Notes: a model not told the origin generated them from the sequence alone. A stretch of 15,811 bases of DNA from Actinomycetota bacterium (GCA_009701115.1 WLKR01000009.1:1-15811); one strand, 5' to 3'; positions 1 to 7,460 are shown, counted from the stretch's first letter. Numbers and translations are program-made.

Positions 1-483
1 ACGATCAAGTCGACTCTTCACCGAATCCTTGGCAATCATCTGATTAACCGTGAAATGCTTGCCGGTATCACGCAGGAAATCAGTGAGTGAGATGGTGGTT
101 AGCCAATCAGCGTTGTTGAGCAGCAGGGCCTGGCTCGAACCAGCGGTCGAGGAAAAATCAAGGAACTTCTCTAACTGCCGGCGAATACCGCCCACGTTCT
201 CTTGCAGTTCTTCCATTGAGAGCAACTGGCGCTCCGTGGCCTTGTGACTGGGGTCGCCAATAAGACCCGTTCCCCCACCGGCCAGGGCGATAGGTCGATT
301 CCCCGCGAGCTGGAGGCGACGCATGCTCGTTAGTTGGAGCAGGTTGCCGAGGTGGAGAGATTTGGCGGTGGGGTCAAATCCGGCGTAGAGCGTTACTGCT
401 CCAGCGTCCAACTGGCCAAAGATGGCCTCATCTGTGAACTGGTGAAGAATGTTGCGAAATTCCCAGTCTTCCCGAATGCCCAT
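1..483 (-). CDS. tyrS: Tyrosyl-tRNA synthetase, N-terminal part (cut by left edge)
   Basis: Class I aminoacyl-tRNA synthetase that charges tRNA-Tyr with tyrosine in the cytoplasm. The 161 codons present give the start of the Rossmann catalytic domain. YAGFDPTAKSLHLGN (about residues 33-47) carries the tyrosine-binding strand and the HIGH signature. ALAGGGTGLIGDPSHKATER (about 66-85) is the next conserved block, and MIAKDSVKSRL (about 149-159) is typical of bacterial TyrS. The KMSKS loop and the tRNA-binding C-terminus lie outside the window. The HIGH motif reads HLGN, with Asn in place of the second His. The ATG at 483 is chosen because the protein aligns from there. No Shine-Dalgarno precedes it, but a -10-like TACACT sits exactly 6 bases upstream, which suggests a leaderless message independent of ccdA, whose stop is 30 bp away. 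Confidence 0.95.
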   Translation of the reverse strand, partial: MGIREDWEFRNILHQFTDEAIFGQLDAGAVTLYAGFDPTAKSLHLGNLLQLTSMRRLQLAGNRPIALAGGGTGLIGDPSHKATERQLLSMEELQENVGGIRRQLEKFLDFSSTAGSSQALLLNNADWLTTISLTDFLRDTGKHFTVNQMIAKDSVKSRLDR

Positions 484-489
484 GGTCAA

Positions 490-495
490 AGTGTA
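490..495 (-). promoter_or_regulatory. Candidate -10 element of a leaderless tyrS transcript
   Basis: On the minus strand TACACT is followed by six bases (TTGACC) and then the tyrS ATG. Transcription normally begins about 7 bases after a -10 hexamer, which would be at the A of the ATG. No ribosome binding site is visible, and no convincing -35 is seen. The same geometry recurs at menE, the SDR gene and the DUF255 gene. Confidence 0.5.
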
Positions 496-513
496 GAAGA
501 CGCCTGTTGTGAA

Positions 514-1254
514 TTAGAGCGGAGGCGTGGTCGTCGGCAAGAGATCTTGAACCCAGTGGATGATCGTGGGCCACCAGCCGGCAATTTCGCTCACCCCAAG
601 GGCAATCAGAAAAATTCCACCCACCATTCCGATGAGCTGTCCCTTCCGACGTACTGCACCAGAAACTCCCGTGGCCCATTCGCTTGCAATGGCGGCCACT
701 ACGAATGGTGCGCCCAAACCCAGGCAATAGATGAAGGCCAGTCCAGTTCCTCGCCACGCGGTCGAAGTGCTCGATGTCGCCGCCAGACCCATGATTGCGC
801 CCAACGTGGGGCCAATGCAGGGAGTCCAACCAAGGGCGAAGAGTAGTCCTAGAACAAAAGCTCCAACCAGGGTGGCTCGCGGGAGAAAGTGACTTCGGCG
901 CTCTCGCTGCAGGAACCCGAGTGGAAGCCAACCCGCAAAGAAGATGCCGAGCAGGACGGTGACACTTCCGAAAATGATCTCGAGGCCGCGATGGTGTGCG
1001 CGCAAGAGCTGACCCAGCCCGCCGAAGAGATAGCCGAAAGTGAGAAAGACCACCGTAAAACCCAAAACAAAACTGAGCGAGCCCAGTACTGCACGGCCAC
1101 GCGACGCCTTGGCGCTTCCCTGGCCCATCACTCCCCCGAGGAAACCGAGGTAACCCGGGAGTAGCGGCAGAACGCAAGGTGAGAGAAAGGAAACTAGTCC
1201 TGCCGCAAATGCCACTGGCGCCGCCGCAAAGAAGCTGTCGGCCAACGCAATCAT
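514..1254 (-). CDS. ccdA: CcdA-family cytochrome c biogenesis / thiol-disulfide transport membrane protein
   Basis: Polytopic membrane protein of 246 residues, the usual CcdA size, with about six hydrophobic segments. CcdA/DsbD-beta proteins carry reducing equivalents from cytoplasmic thioredoxin across the membrane to extracytoplasmic thioredoxin-like proteins that keep apocytochrome c haem-binding cysteines reduced. The two diagnostic cysteines are present: Cys27 in SFLSPCVLPLLPGYLG, and Cys146 in ALGWTPCIGPTLGAI. These form the redox pair of the family. The ATG at 1254 overlaps the menD stop in an ATGA junction, so translation is probably coupled to menD. No other cytochrome c maturation gene (resB, resC, or a tethered thioredoxin) is in the window. 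Substrates other than cytochrome c partners are possible, since the family also serves other extracytoplasmic thiol pathways. Confidence 0.9.
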   Translation of the reverse strand: MIALADSFFAAAPVAFAAGLVSFLSPCVLPLLPGYLGFLGGVMGQGSAKASRGRAVLGSLSFVLGFTVVFLTFGYLFGGLGQLLRAHHRGLEIIFGSVTVLLGIFFAGWLPLGFLQRERRSHFLPRATLVGAFVLGLLFALGWTPCIGPTLGAIMGLAATSSTSTAWRGTGLAFIYCLGLGAPFVVAAIASEWATGVSGAVRRKGQLIGMVGGIFLIALGVSEIAGWWPTIIHWVQDLLPTTTPPL

Positions 1255-2912
1255 GAAGGTGTCACAAACTCATTGGCCACTCGGGAGAGGGAACGTTCCA
1301 GCCAGGCGTGAAACTCGACGTTAGAAACGGGGGCGCTTGGAACGGCCTCGATCACCGTGACTCCGCCGCGAGCGCGGGCCGCAGCAAGCGCGTCGCGCAA
1401 CTCGACAACGGTCTCAACCACTACTGCAGCCAGCCCGAACCCAGCGGCCACCTTCGAAGGCTGTGGCGTTCGAGGCGTGGTGAAGAGTCGTTCAAACTCC
1501 TGGGGATCCAGGATGTTCTTTTGTGGCAGGAAGTCGAAGATATGACCACCGTTATTGGCGACAACAACCAGGGCAATCGAGGATGGTGGCGGATCAACCA
1601 ATGCTGAAGCGTCGTGAAGAAAGGTGAGGTCGCCAATCAGTCCGATGGCACCACCGCCGACACCGATTCCAAACAGCGTCGACGTCACACCGTCGATACC
1701 GTTCACTCCACGATTTGAAAAGACCCGTGATGTGCGCGCTGGGGCGAACCACTCCACTTCGCGAACAGGCATCGATGACCCGAGCAGCAGCGGAGTCTTG
1801 GTCTCATTGCTCGCACGAACCACCTCTCGCGCGATGAGCGCTTCGGTGAGTTTGCTCGATTCAAGGTCTAAGCCAGCGAAGTTCTCGTGGGCGCGTGATT
1901 CGACCCTCTTCCACAGTTCGCAGTACGCCGCATCGGCAACGCCCGACGCCTCGACGCCAAGGCCGCTGCCCGTCAAAATCTGCGAGACCACCCGATCAGG
2001 GTCTGACACGGGTCGACCGGTATCGAGGCCAATCACCGCAACGCCCCACTCCTTGATCTTCGAGTTCACCACCTTGGACGCCACGAGTCCGCCGAGTCGT
2101 ATAACTACGTCCGGCTTCACCTGATTGGCAAACTCTTCATTGCGCAGGAAGCCATCGACGTAGGCAGTTGCGTGAGGAGTGGTGACGTCACCTACGACCA
2201 CCCAATTCATCTGGCGCGCCGCCTCAACGTCATTGGCCGTTACCCCGTTACCAAAGACGGCCAAGACGCGCTGGCCGGCCACATTGGGAGTCACCAAAGC
2301 CAGCGACCCGGCACGGGGAACCTGTGCCACCTGAGTAGAAATGGTCGGGAGTGGCTGCGCCTCGCCCACGAGTGGCTCAATAAATGCGCCATTGAGGTGC
2401 ACGGGACCACTCGTGCCGTTTACCCCTCGCGCGGCATTCCAAAGTTCAGTGGCTACGTCTCGCCAAGTATTGCCTTCCGAGAACTGTGCGACCCCAGGAT
2501 CGAGGGCTAGACGCACCATGGGCCCAAAGAGATTGTGCTGCGGAATGGTCTGAGGAGCACCGACACCGTGGAGCTCGGGCGGTCGGTCGGCCGTAACGAC
2601 GATAAGGGGGACGTATGCCTGGTCGGCCTCGGCCACAGCAGCGTGAAGTTCAGCGGCGGCTGTGCCGCTCGTAACCACGATGACCACCGGCAGCTGACTC
2701 TCGAGGGCACGGCCGATGGCGTAGAAGCCGGCTCCACGCTCGTCCAGCCGAATAGAAACTTGTAGTTCGCTCCGTCGCGCTAGGGCGAGCGTCATGGGTG
2801 TGGAACGCGAGCCAGGGCAAATAACTACATCGCGTAGACCGCAGGCAATCCACTGGTCAACCAGCGTGGCGACGTAAGTCGCCTGTGTATCGCTGGGGCT
2901 CACTACGCTCAT
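1251..2912 (-). CDS. menD: 2-succinyl-5-enolpyruvyl-6-hydroxy-3-cyclohexene-1-carboxylate synthase
   Basis: ThDP- and Mg-dependent enzyme that joins 2-oxoglutarate (with loss of CO2) to isochorismate, the first committed step of menaquinone synthesis. The 553 residues match the family length. Visible blocks are CPGSRSTP near residue 32, DERGAGFYAIG with the ThDP-activating glutamate near 58, TSGTAAAELHAAV near 82, a SNRGVNGIDG block near 399, and the metal/ThDP motif GDLTFLHD (427-434) followed by NNGGHIFDFLP (453-463). The ATG at 2912 is preferred over an in-frame TTG at 2918 because AAGGAAGG lies 8 bases upstream, at proper Shine-Dalgarno spacing. The start is only 5 bp from the divergent menH start. 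The stop overlaps the ccdA start. Confidence 0.97.
   Translation of the reverse strand: MSVVSPSDTQATYVATLVDQWIACGLRDVVICPGSRSTPMTLALARRSELQVSIRLDERGAGFYAIGRALESQLPVVIVVTSGTAAAELHAAVAEADQAYVPLIVVTADRPPELHGVGAPQTIPQHNLFGPMVRLALDPGVAQFSEGNTWRDVATELWNAARGVNGTSGPVHLNGAFIEPLVGEAQPLPTISTQVAQVPRAGSLALVTPNVAGQRVLAVFGNGVTANDVEAARQMNWVVVGDVTTPHATAYVDGFLRNEEFANQVKPDVVIRLGGLVASKVVNSKIKEWGVAVIGLDTGRPVSDPDRVVSQILTGSGLGVEASGVADAAYCELWKRVESRAHENFAGLDLESSKLTEALIAREVVRASNETKTPLLLGSSMPVREVEWFAPARTSRVFSNRGVNGIDGVTSTLFGIGVGGGAIGLIGDLTFLHDASALVDPPPSSIALVVVANNGGHIFDFLPQKNILDPQEFERLFTTPRTPQPSKVAAGFGLAAVVVETVVELRDALAAARARGGVTVIEAVPSAPVSNVEFHAWLERSLSRVANEFVTPS
2904..2909 (+). promoter_or_regulatory. Weak candidate -10 for a leaderless menH transcript
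   Basis: TACGCT ends 8 bases before the menH ATG and lies within the first codons of menD on the other strand. There is no good Shine-Dalgarno for menH and no clear -35. The hexamer is identical to the proposed -10 of the DUF255 gene, but the spacing is two bases longer. Confidence 0.3.
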
Positions 2913-2917
2913 GGACA

Positions 2918-3670
2918 ATGCCTTCCTTACCGTTCGATTCCCGGGGCTCCGGCGAAACGTTGCTCTGGCTACACGGCTTCACGCAGACCAGACGTTCCGC
3001 TCGGAACTACCTCTCCATTGTTGCAGGAAGCCACACAGTTGTGACCCCTGACCTGCCAGGTCACGGAGAATCAAGTGGGATTTCCGGTGACCTTGACACC
3101 ACGGCGCGCATGGTTCGAGCAATCTGCCCCCCAGAGCCACTATTCCTCGGGGGTTACTCCATGGGTGGAAGAGTTGCACTCCACGTAGCACTCCAAAATC
3201 CCGAGGGCATCCGAGCGCTCGTGTTGCTCTCCGCCACTCGAGGTATTCCGACGCCCAATGATCGACAAAATCGCATTACCGACGACGAGCAGCGCGCTCA
3301 GCGAATCGAAGAGGTGGGAGTTGAAACATTTCTCGATGAATGGCTAGCCGGACCACTTTTCGCCTCACTCCCCCACGACCCCGAAGAGCGCCAGTCTCGG
3401 AGCACCGACGGTCCCGGGCTGGCGGCATCCTTGCGGAGTTGCGGGACTGGCACCCAGCGGTTCCTCGGAGACGAACTCGCCACGCTCACCATGCCGGTCC
3501 TCTTGATTGCGGGAGCTAACGACGAAAAGTTTGCCGGCGAGGCCCTCGAAATGGGCTTGCGTCTGCCCGATGCCCACGTGGCCTTGATTCCCGATGCGGG
3601 ACACGCCGCACACTTGGAGCAGCCCGAAGCGGTAGGCCGAATCGTTCTGGACTTCCTCGCGAACTACTGA
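2918..3670 (+). CDS. menH: 2-succinyl-6-hydroxy-2,4-cyclohexadiene-1-carboxylate synthase (alpha/beta hydrolase)
   Basis: Alpha/beta-hydrolase fold enzyme that eliminates pyruvate from the MenD product SEPHCHC to give SHCHC. The 250-residue protein has LHGF (18-21), DLPGHGES (45-52), the nucleophile elbow GYSMGGR with Ser81, the acid Asp202 in GANDEKF, and His229 in DAGHAAHLEQP. MenH-like blocks outside the triad support the specific call over a generic hydrolase: Arg-rich ATRGIP...DRQNRITDD, the EWLAGPLFASL stretch, and SLRSCGTGTQ. The ATG at 2918 is chosen because the hydrolase fold begins right after it. A GTG at 2885 would add 11 unrelated residues read antisense to menD. The last 7 bases overlap the convergent menA end. 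Confidence 0.92.
   Translation: MPSLPFDSRGSGETLLWLHGFTQTRRSARNYLSIVAGSHTVVTPDLPGHGESSGISGDLDTTARMVRAICPPEPLFLGGYSMGGRVALHVALQNPEGIRALVLLSATRGIPTPNDRQNRITDDEQRAQRIEEVGVETFLDEWLAGPLFASLPHDPEERQSRSTDGPGLAASLRSCGTGTQRFLGDELATLTMPVLLIAGANDEKFAGEALEMGLRLPDAHVALIPDAGHAAHLEQPEAVGRIVLDFLANY
2921..2928 (-). promoter_or_regulatory. menD ribosome binding site inside the menH reading frame
   Basis: AAGGAAGG on the minus strand lies 8 bases before the ATG at 2912 and decides between that start and the TTG at 2918, which would be only 2 bases away. It is antisense to codons 2-4 of menH, so the menD message must begin inside menH. Confidence 0.6.
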
Positions 3671-4527
3671 ACGAGCAGTACTACCGCGATGCCGGCGCCG
3701 ATCGTGAGTTGAATGTGTGACGTGATCTGCAGGAGCGGCAGTAACGCGCGTCCCTGGAAATTGGTGAAGACCAGTCGGTGAAGCGGCACCAGGTACAACA
3801 GTCCGAAGAGAAAACCAAGCTTCAGGGCGCCCCCGGCACCTACGGCGACCCCGAGGGCGCAGGCCACGTAGAGCCACGAACCACGTTGTCGACCTAACCG
3901 CGCGGCCAACGTCTTTTTGCCGACCTCAATGTCCCCAGCGACGTCGCGCAGGTTGTTCGACTCCAACATCGCACAGGCCATTGAGCCGCACATGAGTGCC
4001 AACCACCAAGCCCGCGCGGGGACGTGCTGATTTTGCAGATAGGCCGTGCCAATGGTGGCCACGAATCCGAAATAGATCATGACGAAAAGTTCGCCGAAGC
4101 CGAAGTAGCCGTAGGGCTTTGGACCACCGGTGTAGAACCATCCGGCTAGAACGGCGCTGAAGCCAATGGGGATCAGCCAGAGTGTGGTTGAAAAGGCCAA
4201 CATGACTCCGACAATGGCAGCGAGGAAGAACCAGGCGAACGCCATGGTGCGCACCAAGTTCTTGTTAACGAGACCCGAAGCAGTCAGGCGAAAGGGGCCG
4301 ACCCGATTCTCGTCAGTTCCCTTAATGCCATCGGAGAAGTCATTGGCGTAGTTCGTACCAATCTGCAATGCCAGGGCTACTACCGCCGCCCCAATGGTGC
4401 GGGTGAAATTCATCGAAGTCGGCCGCACCGACAGCGCTCCGACTACGACCGGGACAATTGCCGCTGGGAGGGTTCGAGCTCTCGCTGAGAGGACCCAACG
4501 ACGTACTGGCCCGGGCGTCTGCCTCAC
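3664..4527 (-). CDS. menA: 1,4-dihydroxy-2-naphthoate polyprenyltransferase
   Basis: Membrane prenyltransferase of the UbiA family that attaches the polyprenyl tail to DHNA, with CO2 loss, giving demethylmenaquinone. The protein has 287 residues with about eight or nine hydrophobic helices. The first Asp-rich motif, [14 protein letters not shown], is at about 59-72, and the second, NNLRDVAGD, at about 191-199; together they bind Mg-diphosphate. [16 protein letters not shown] (131-146) is a typical MenA block. The start is GTG at 4527, overlapping the menB stop as GTGA, so the two are probably translationally coupled. The 3' end overlaps menH by 7 bp, with no obvious terminator between them. 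Confidence 0.95.
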   Translation of the reverse strand: MRQTPGPVRRWVLSARARTLPAAIVPVVVGALSVRPTSMNFTRTIGAAVVALALQIGTNYANDFSDGIKGTDENRVGPFRLTASGLVNKNLVRTMAFAWFFLAAIVGVMLAFSTTLWLIPIGFSAVLAGWFYTGGPKPYGYFGFGELFVMIYFGFVATIGTAYLQNQHVPARAWWLALMCGSMACAMLESNNLRDVAGDIEVGKKTLAARLGRQRGSWLYVACALGVAVGAGGALKLGFLFGLLYLVPLHRLVFTNFQGRALLPLLQITSHIQLTIGAGIAVVLLVQ

Positions 4528-5417
4528 GGACGTTTGGGGAAACGGGAGAAGTCGGGACGTCGGTGCTCCACGAAGGCGTTGCGACCCTCTTGTCCTTCTT
4601 CGGACATGTAGAAGAGCATCGTGGCGTCACCGGCGAGCTGCTGGATACCAGCCAAGCCATCGTCGGCGGCGTTAAAGCCGGCCTTCAGCATGCGTAGCGC
4701 AATAGGTGAGAGTTCTAACATCTGGCGACACCAAGCCACCGTCTCGCGCTCGAGGTCAGCGAGTGGCACCACGGCGTTAACCAGTCCCCAGTCCAGTGCG
4801 GTGGCTGCGTCGTACTGACGGCAGAGGAACCACACTTCTTTGGCGCGCTTGAGCCCAATGGTTCTGGCGAGAAGTGATGAGCCGTAGCCACCGTCAAAAG
4901 AGCCGACCATTGGACCGGTCTGACCGAAGCGAGCGTTATCAGCGGCAATCGACAGGTCGCACACCAAGTGCAAGATGTGCCCACCACCAATGGCGTAGCC
5001 CGCGATGCTGGCGACGACTGGCTTGGGTAGACGGCGAATCTGAATCTGAAGGTCCAAAACATTGAGTCGACCCACACCGTGGCGCGCCACCTCGTCATCA
5101 CCGATGTATCCGTCGTTGCCACGAATCTTTTGGTCGCCACCGGAGCAGAACGCGTCCGGACCGGCACCCGTCAAGATGATGGCTCCTACCGAGATGTCGT
5201 CACGGGCCCGCTCGAATGCGTCGGACAGTTCAAAGAGTGTCTGAGGGCGAAAAGCGTTACGGCGCTCCGGGCGATTGATAGTGATCTTCGCGATGCCTTC
5301 AGCGACGTCGTAGTAGATGTCTTCGTACTCCCCAATACGGTCCCACGCAGGGAGGGGGACGATACGAAATGCTTCGACGGGGTCGACGGGCGAACCTTTG
5401 ATGACTGTTTCTTCCAT
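4524..5417 (-). CDS. menB: 1,4-dihydroxy-2-naphthoyl-CoA synthase
   Basis: Crotonase-fold enzyme that cyclises o-succinylbenzoyl-CoA to DHNA-CoA. The 297 residues show [13 protein letters not shown], the oxyanion-hole segments FCSGGDQK (about 90-97) and AGYAIGGGH (about 139-147), then [17 protein letters not shown] (about 164-180), and the C-terminal [13 protein letters not shown] block. The overall text is closer to the E. coli enzyme, as I remember it, than to the mycobacterial one. Gly168 in QTG occupies the position held by Asp in the mycobacterial type, so the enzyme is predicted to need bicarbonate. The ATG at 5417 is preferred; a GTG at 5426 would add three residues. No clear Shine-Dalgarno is seen, but TAGCGT lies 7 bases upstream, so an internal promoter is possible. 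It lies 21 bp after the sulfatase stop. Confidence 0.96.
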   Translation of the reverse strand: MEETVIKGSPVDPVEAFRIVPLPAWDRIGEYEDIYYDVAEGIAKITINRPERRNAFRPQTLFELSDAFERARDDISVGAIILTGAGPDAFCSGGDQKIRGNDGYIGDDEVARHGVGRLNVLDLQIQIRRLPKPVVASIAGYAIGGGHILHLVCDLSIAADNARFGQTGPMVGSFDGGYGSSLLARTIGLKRAKEVWFLCRQYDAATALDWGLVNAVVPLADLERETVAWCRQMLELSPIALRMLKAGFNAADDGLAGIQQLAGDATMLFYMSEEGQEGRNAFVEHRRPDFSRFPKRP

Positions 5418-5424
5418 GGGAACC

Positions 5425-5430
5425 ACGCTA
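5425..5430 (-). promoter_or_regulatory. Weak candidate internal -10 before menB
   Basis: TAGCGT on the minus strand is followed by 7 bases (GGTTCCC) and the menB ATG at 5417. There is no ribosome binding site at that ATG, which is what a leaderless start would look like. It sits between the sulfatase stop and menB, and could let menB-menA be expressed without the upstream pair. Confidence 0.3.
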
Positions 5431-5438
5431 CCGGCGCA

Positions 5439-7013
5439 TCACACCGGTGCGACAAGTACGCCGTCGTGTTCACCGACTCCCGGTCGATTCTCGTGCGCAT
5501 CAAGACGGGCCTGCAGTTCTTCGCGCACACCCTTGAGCGAAGGATCCCCGAAGCGGTTAATCCGCTGGAGGGGATCGTCGGTGAGACTGTAAAGCTCGCC
5601 TTCGGTTCCGTCGTGGGCGTAACCGGCCGCATAGCGGGTGTAGAGCCACTCCTCGGTGAGAACTGAGCGCACGTGAATATCAACCCCGAACAGTGCCGAG
5701 TCCCATTCAGTAATCGTCGCGTCCAGACTCCGTGCATGGGCATCGTCGTTCGAAATCGGCAGAGCCGGCTCTTCGGCCCACTCCGGCTGGGCCACACCGG
5801 CGACCGAAAGGAACGTTGAGGCCAGCGAAACCAGGCTCACTGGCGTGTCAACAACAGCCGGGCTGACACCGCTGGATTTGGCGGGTCGCCAAATCAGCGG
5901 CAGTCGCATGAGGGCGTCAACGTGATACGGGCCCTTGAACAAGAGTCCGAAGTCACCCTGGAATTCACCGTGGTCAGTCGTGAAGATGATGTCCACGTCG
6001 TCACCCCAGCCGCGCGCGTCGATGGCACTCAAGACGCGCCCAATGGCCTCATCGATAAGTTCCACTTCAACGGCGTTCAGAGCGTTGACTTCCCGAATCT
6101 GATCCTCTGTCAACGTGGCGGGAACCCACTTCGCCGGGGCTTCGTAGTTGGAGACGAGCGTGCCGTCGTACCACATGCGCCAGTGGCGGGCCTTGTCGTC
6201 CAAGATTGCTTCACGCTTGGTCCGATCCGGTTCGTAGCCCGCAGGCAGATCCACGTCACGCCAATTCACGCGATTGATTTCCGACTGTGGTGGATCCCAG
6301 GGGTGGTGAGGGTCAGGAAAACTCATCCAGCAGAACCAGTCGTTGTCCGCCTCCAGAGAGTTCAGCCACGCAATTGTCCGATCGGCCACCCAGTCGGTGT
6401 GGTACCACTCCTTGGGAATCGCGTTGTGTTTCACCTGCGGGGCATCAGTGTCGCCACCACCGGCGGCGTTCACATTGAGTTCACCATCGAGGACTTGATA
6501 GAACGCACCGAGCATCTCGGGGTGGTTCTCAGCCAGCCAGCGGGCGTAGTGCAACATGCCGGCAGCTCCGTGGGTCGCCATTTCGAGGTGATCGAATCCA
6601 CGGTGCACCCCGCGACGACCGTCGTACCAGGGCTGCTCAACGGTCGGCACTCCGAGCGACGAGAGGGAGTTCTCGGTGAACTTACCGAACACGTCCAAGA
6701 ACGGTTCGAAGTGGGCCTTGCCAATAATCGAAGTCTTATAACCCTCGTCGTGGAGCGCCGCCGCCACACTCGGTGCATCGACACGCAGTGGTACACCATT
6801 CATCCAAGCACCGTGCTTGGAGGGGAACTGGCCGGTCAGCATCGATGATCGTGAGGGCATGCAGACGACCGAGGCGGGCTGGGCGCGGGTGTAGCGGATG
6901 CCTTCGCGGGCGAGTTGATCGACGACGGGCGTCCGGGAGTAGATACCGCCGTTCACACCAATGGTGTCAAAGCGCTGTTGGTCGGTAGTGATGAAAAGAA
7001 TCTTGCGACCCAT
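5439..7013 (-). CDS. Sulfatase-family hydrolase (formylglycine type)
   Basis: Alkaline-phosphatase-superfamily sulfatase of 524 residues; substrate unknown. Metal-binding TTDQQ opens the protein (Asp11). The sulfatase signature VCMPSRSSMLTGQ places the cysteine converted to formylglycine at Cys51 and the partner Arg at 55. Further ligand-type motifs are SIIGKAHF with Lys99, SFPDPHHPWD with His236/237, and IIFTTDHGEFQGD with Asp347-His348. No signal peptide is visible, so it appears cytoplasmic. The family includes arylsulfatases, choline sulfatases and phosphonate monoester hydrolases, and I cannot choose among them. Activation needs a formylglycine-generating enzyme, not seen here. GAAGGA at 7022-7027 is 8 bases before the ATG. 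The gene starts 2 bp after the SRPBCC stop and precedes menB by 21 bp, an unexpected place for it. Confidence 0.9.
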   Translation of the reverse strand: MGRKILFITTDQQRFDTIGVNGGIYSRTPVVDQLAREGIRYTRAQPASVVCMPSRSSMLTGQFPSKHGAWMNGVPLRVDAPSVAAALHDEGYKTSIIGKAHFEPFLDVFGKFTENSLSSLGVPTVEQPWYDGRRGVHRGFDHLEMATHGAAGMLHYARWLAENHPEMLGAFYQVLDGELNVNAAGGGDTDAPQVKHNAIPKEWYHTDWVADRTIAWLNSLEADNDWFCWMSFPDPHHPWDPPQSEINRVNWRDVDLPAGYEPDRTKREAILDDKARHWRMWYDGTLVSNYEAPAKWVPATLTEDQIREVNALNAVEVELIDEAIGRVLSAIDARGWGDDVDIIFTTDHGEFQGDFGLLFKGPYHVDALMRLPLIWRPAKSSGVSPAVVDTPVSLVSLASTFLSVAGVAQPEWAEEPALPISNDDAHARSLDATITEWDSALFGVDIHVRSVLTEEWLYTRYAAGYAHDGTEGELYSLTDDPLQRINRFGDPSLKGVREELQARLDAHENRPGVGEHDGVLVAPV

Positions 7014-7015
7014 GG

Positions 7016-7414
7016 TTACTTTCCTTCTCGTTCTTCGGCGATGCGCTGAATTTCATCGAGGGCGGCGTAGGTTCCGCCGCCAATCACGAGCGCCAAGACA
7101 TCTGGTTCGGCAGTCGTGGAGTAGACGCAGAGTGAGTCCTGCGGCCCAATTTCAATAACGTCAATCGTTCCCAAGTGGGAGCGGTAGAGCGGCGAGACGA
7201 TGCTGTAGGCAAATCGTCGCGCAATGTCGTCGCTCACGATGATGTTCTCCGGCATGGAAAGACCATTAGCGAGATGAATGGTGCGCAGCTTGCCCTCCAT
7301 GTCGCACGAAGTGATCCCAGGGAACCATTCGGGGATGGAGGCGGGCTCGCGAACGATGCCCCACACGGTGTCGGGTGAGGCCTTAATTCTGCGTTCGTAT
7401 CTAATCGTCGCCAC
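7016..7414 (-). CDS. SRPBCC-superfamily small protein (polyketide cyclase/START-like)
   Basis: Protein of 132 residues with the pattern of the SRPBCC (Bet v1-like) fold. It begins IRYERRIKASPDTVWGIVREPASIPEWFPGI, the characteristic opening of polyketide cyclase/dehydrase-type members, followed by alternating strands and a C-terminal helix (ALDEIQRIAEEREGK). Members bind hydrophobic ligands in a deep pocket; the ligand here is unknown. The start is GTG at 7414, fixed by a strong GAGGAG at 7419-7424. It is the first gene of the leftward run with the sulfatase, menB and menA, and the sulfatase follows after 2 bp. A role with a lipophilic quinone intermediate is tempting but is only inference from position. 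Confidence 0.75.
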   Translation of the reverse strand: MATIRYERRIKASPDTVWGIVREPASIPEWFPGITSCDMEGKLRTIHLANGLSMPENIIVSDDIARRFAYSIVSPLYRSHLGTIDVIEIGPQDSLCVYSTTAEPDVLALVIGGGTYAALDEIQRIAEEREGK

Positions 7415-7418
7415 GTTG

Positions 7419-7424
7419 CTCCTC
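7419..7424 (-). promoter_or_regulatory. Ribosome binding site of the SRPBCC gene
   Basis: GAGGAG on the minus strand lies 4 bases before the GTG at 7414. It supports the GTG start and shows that this gene has a leader, unlike menE across the gap. Confidence 0.7.
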
Positions 7425-7453
7425 AGAATTCACTTTGTGGTTGCGTTCACTCG

Positions 7454-7460
7454 TAGTGTA
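7454..7460. promoter_or_regulatory. Overlapping -10 elements of divergent menE and SRPBCC-operon promoters
   Basis: The seven bases TAGTGTA read TAGTGT on the plus strand (7454-7459) and TACACT on the minus strand (7460-7455). Both fit TAnnnT. The plus copy ends 6 bases before the menE ATG, as at tyrS, SDR and DUF255. The minus copy would start RNA near 7448, giving a leader of about 34 bases that holds the GAGGAG site. Neither strand shows a convincing -35. Confidence 0.45.

Noticed and set aside
428..1177. Frame of 249 codons on the minus strand overlapping ccdA in another phase
   Set aside because: The ccdA frame carries the SPC and TPC motifs and membrane segments; this one is His/Arg-rich and featureless.
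2885..2917. Upstream GTG start for menH
   Set aside because: The added 11 residues are antisense to menD and precede the normal start of the hydrolase fold; no ribosome site supports it.
3663..3682. Hairpin TACTG / CAGTA at the menH-menA junction as a terminator
   Set aside because: Only 5 bp with a mismatch outside and no T run on either strand.
5922..6848. Open frame of 308 codons on the plus strand, opposite the sulfatase
   Set aside because: It lies wholly antisense to a clear sulfatase, has no recognisable domain, and its valine- and arginine-rich text fits a shadow frame.
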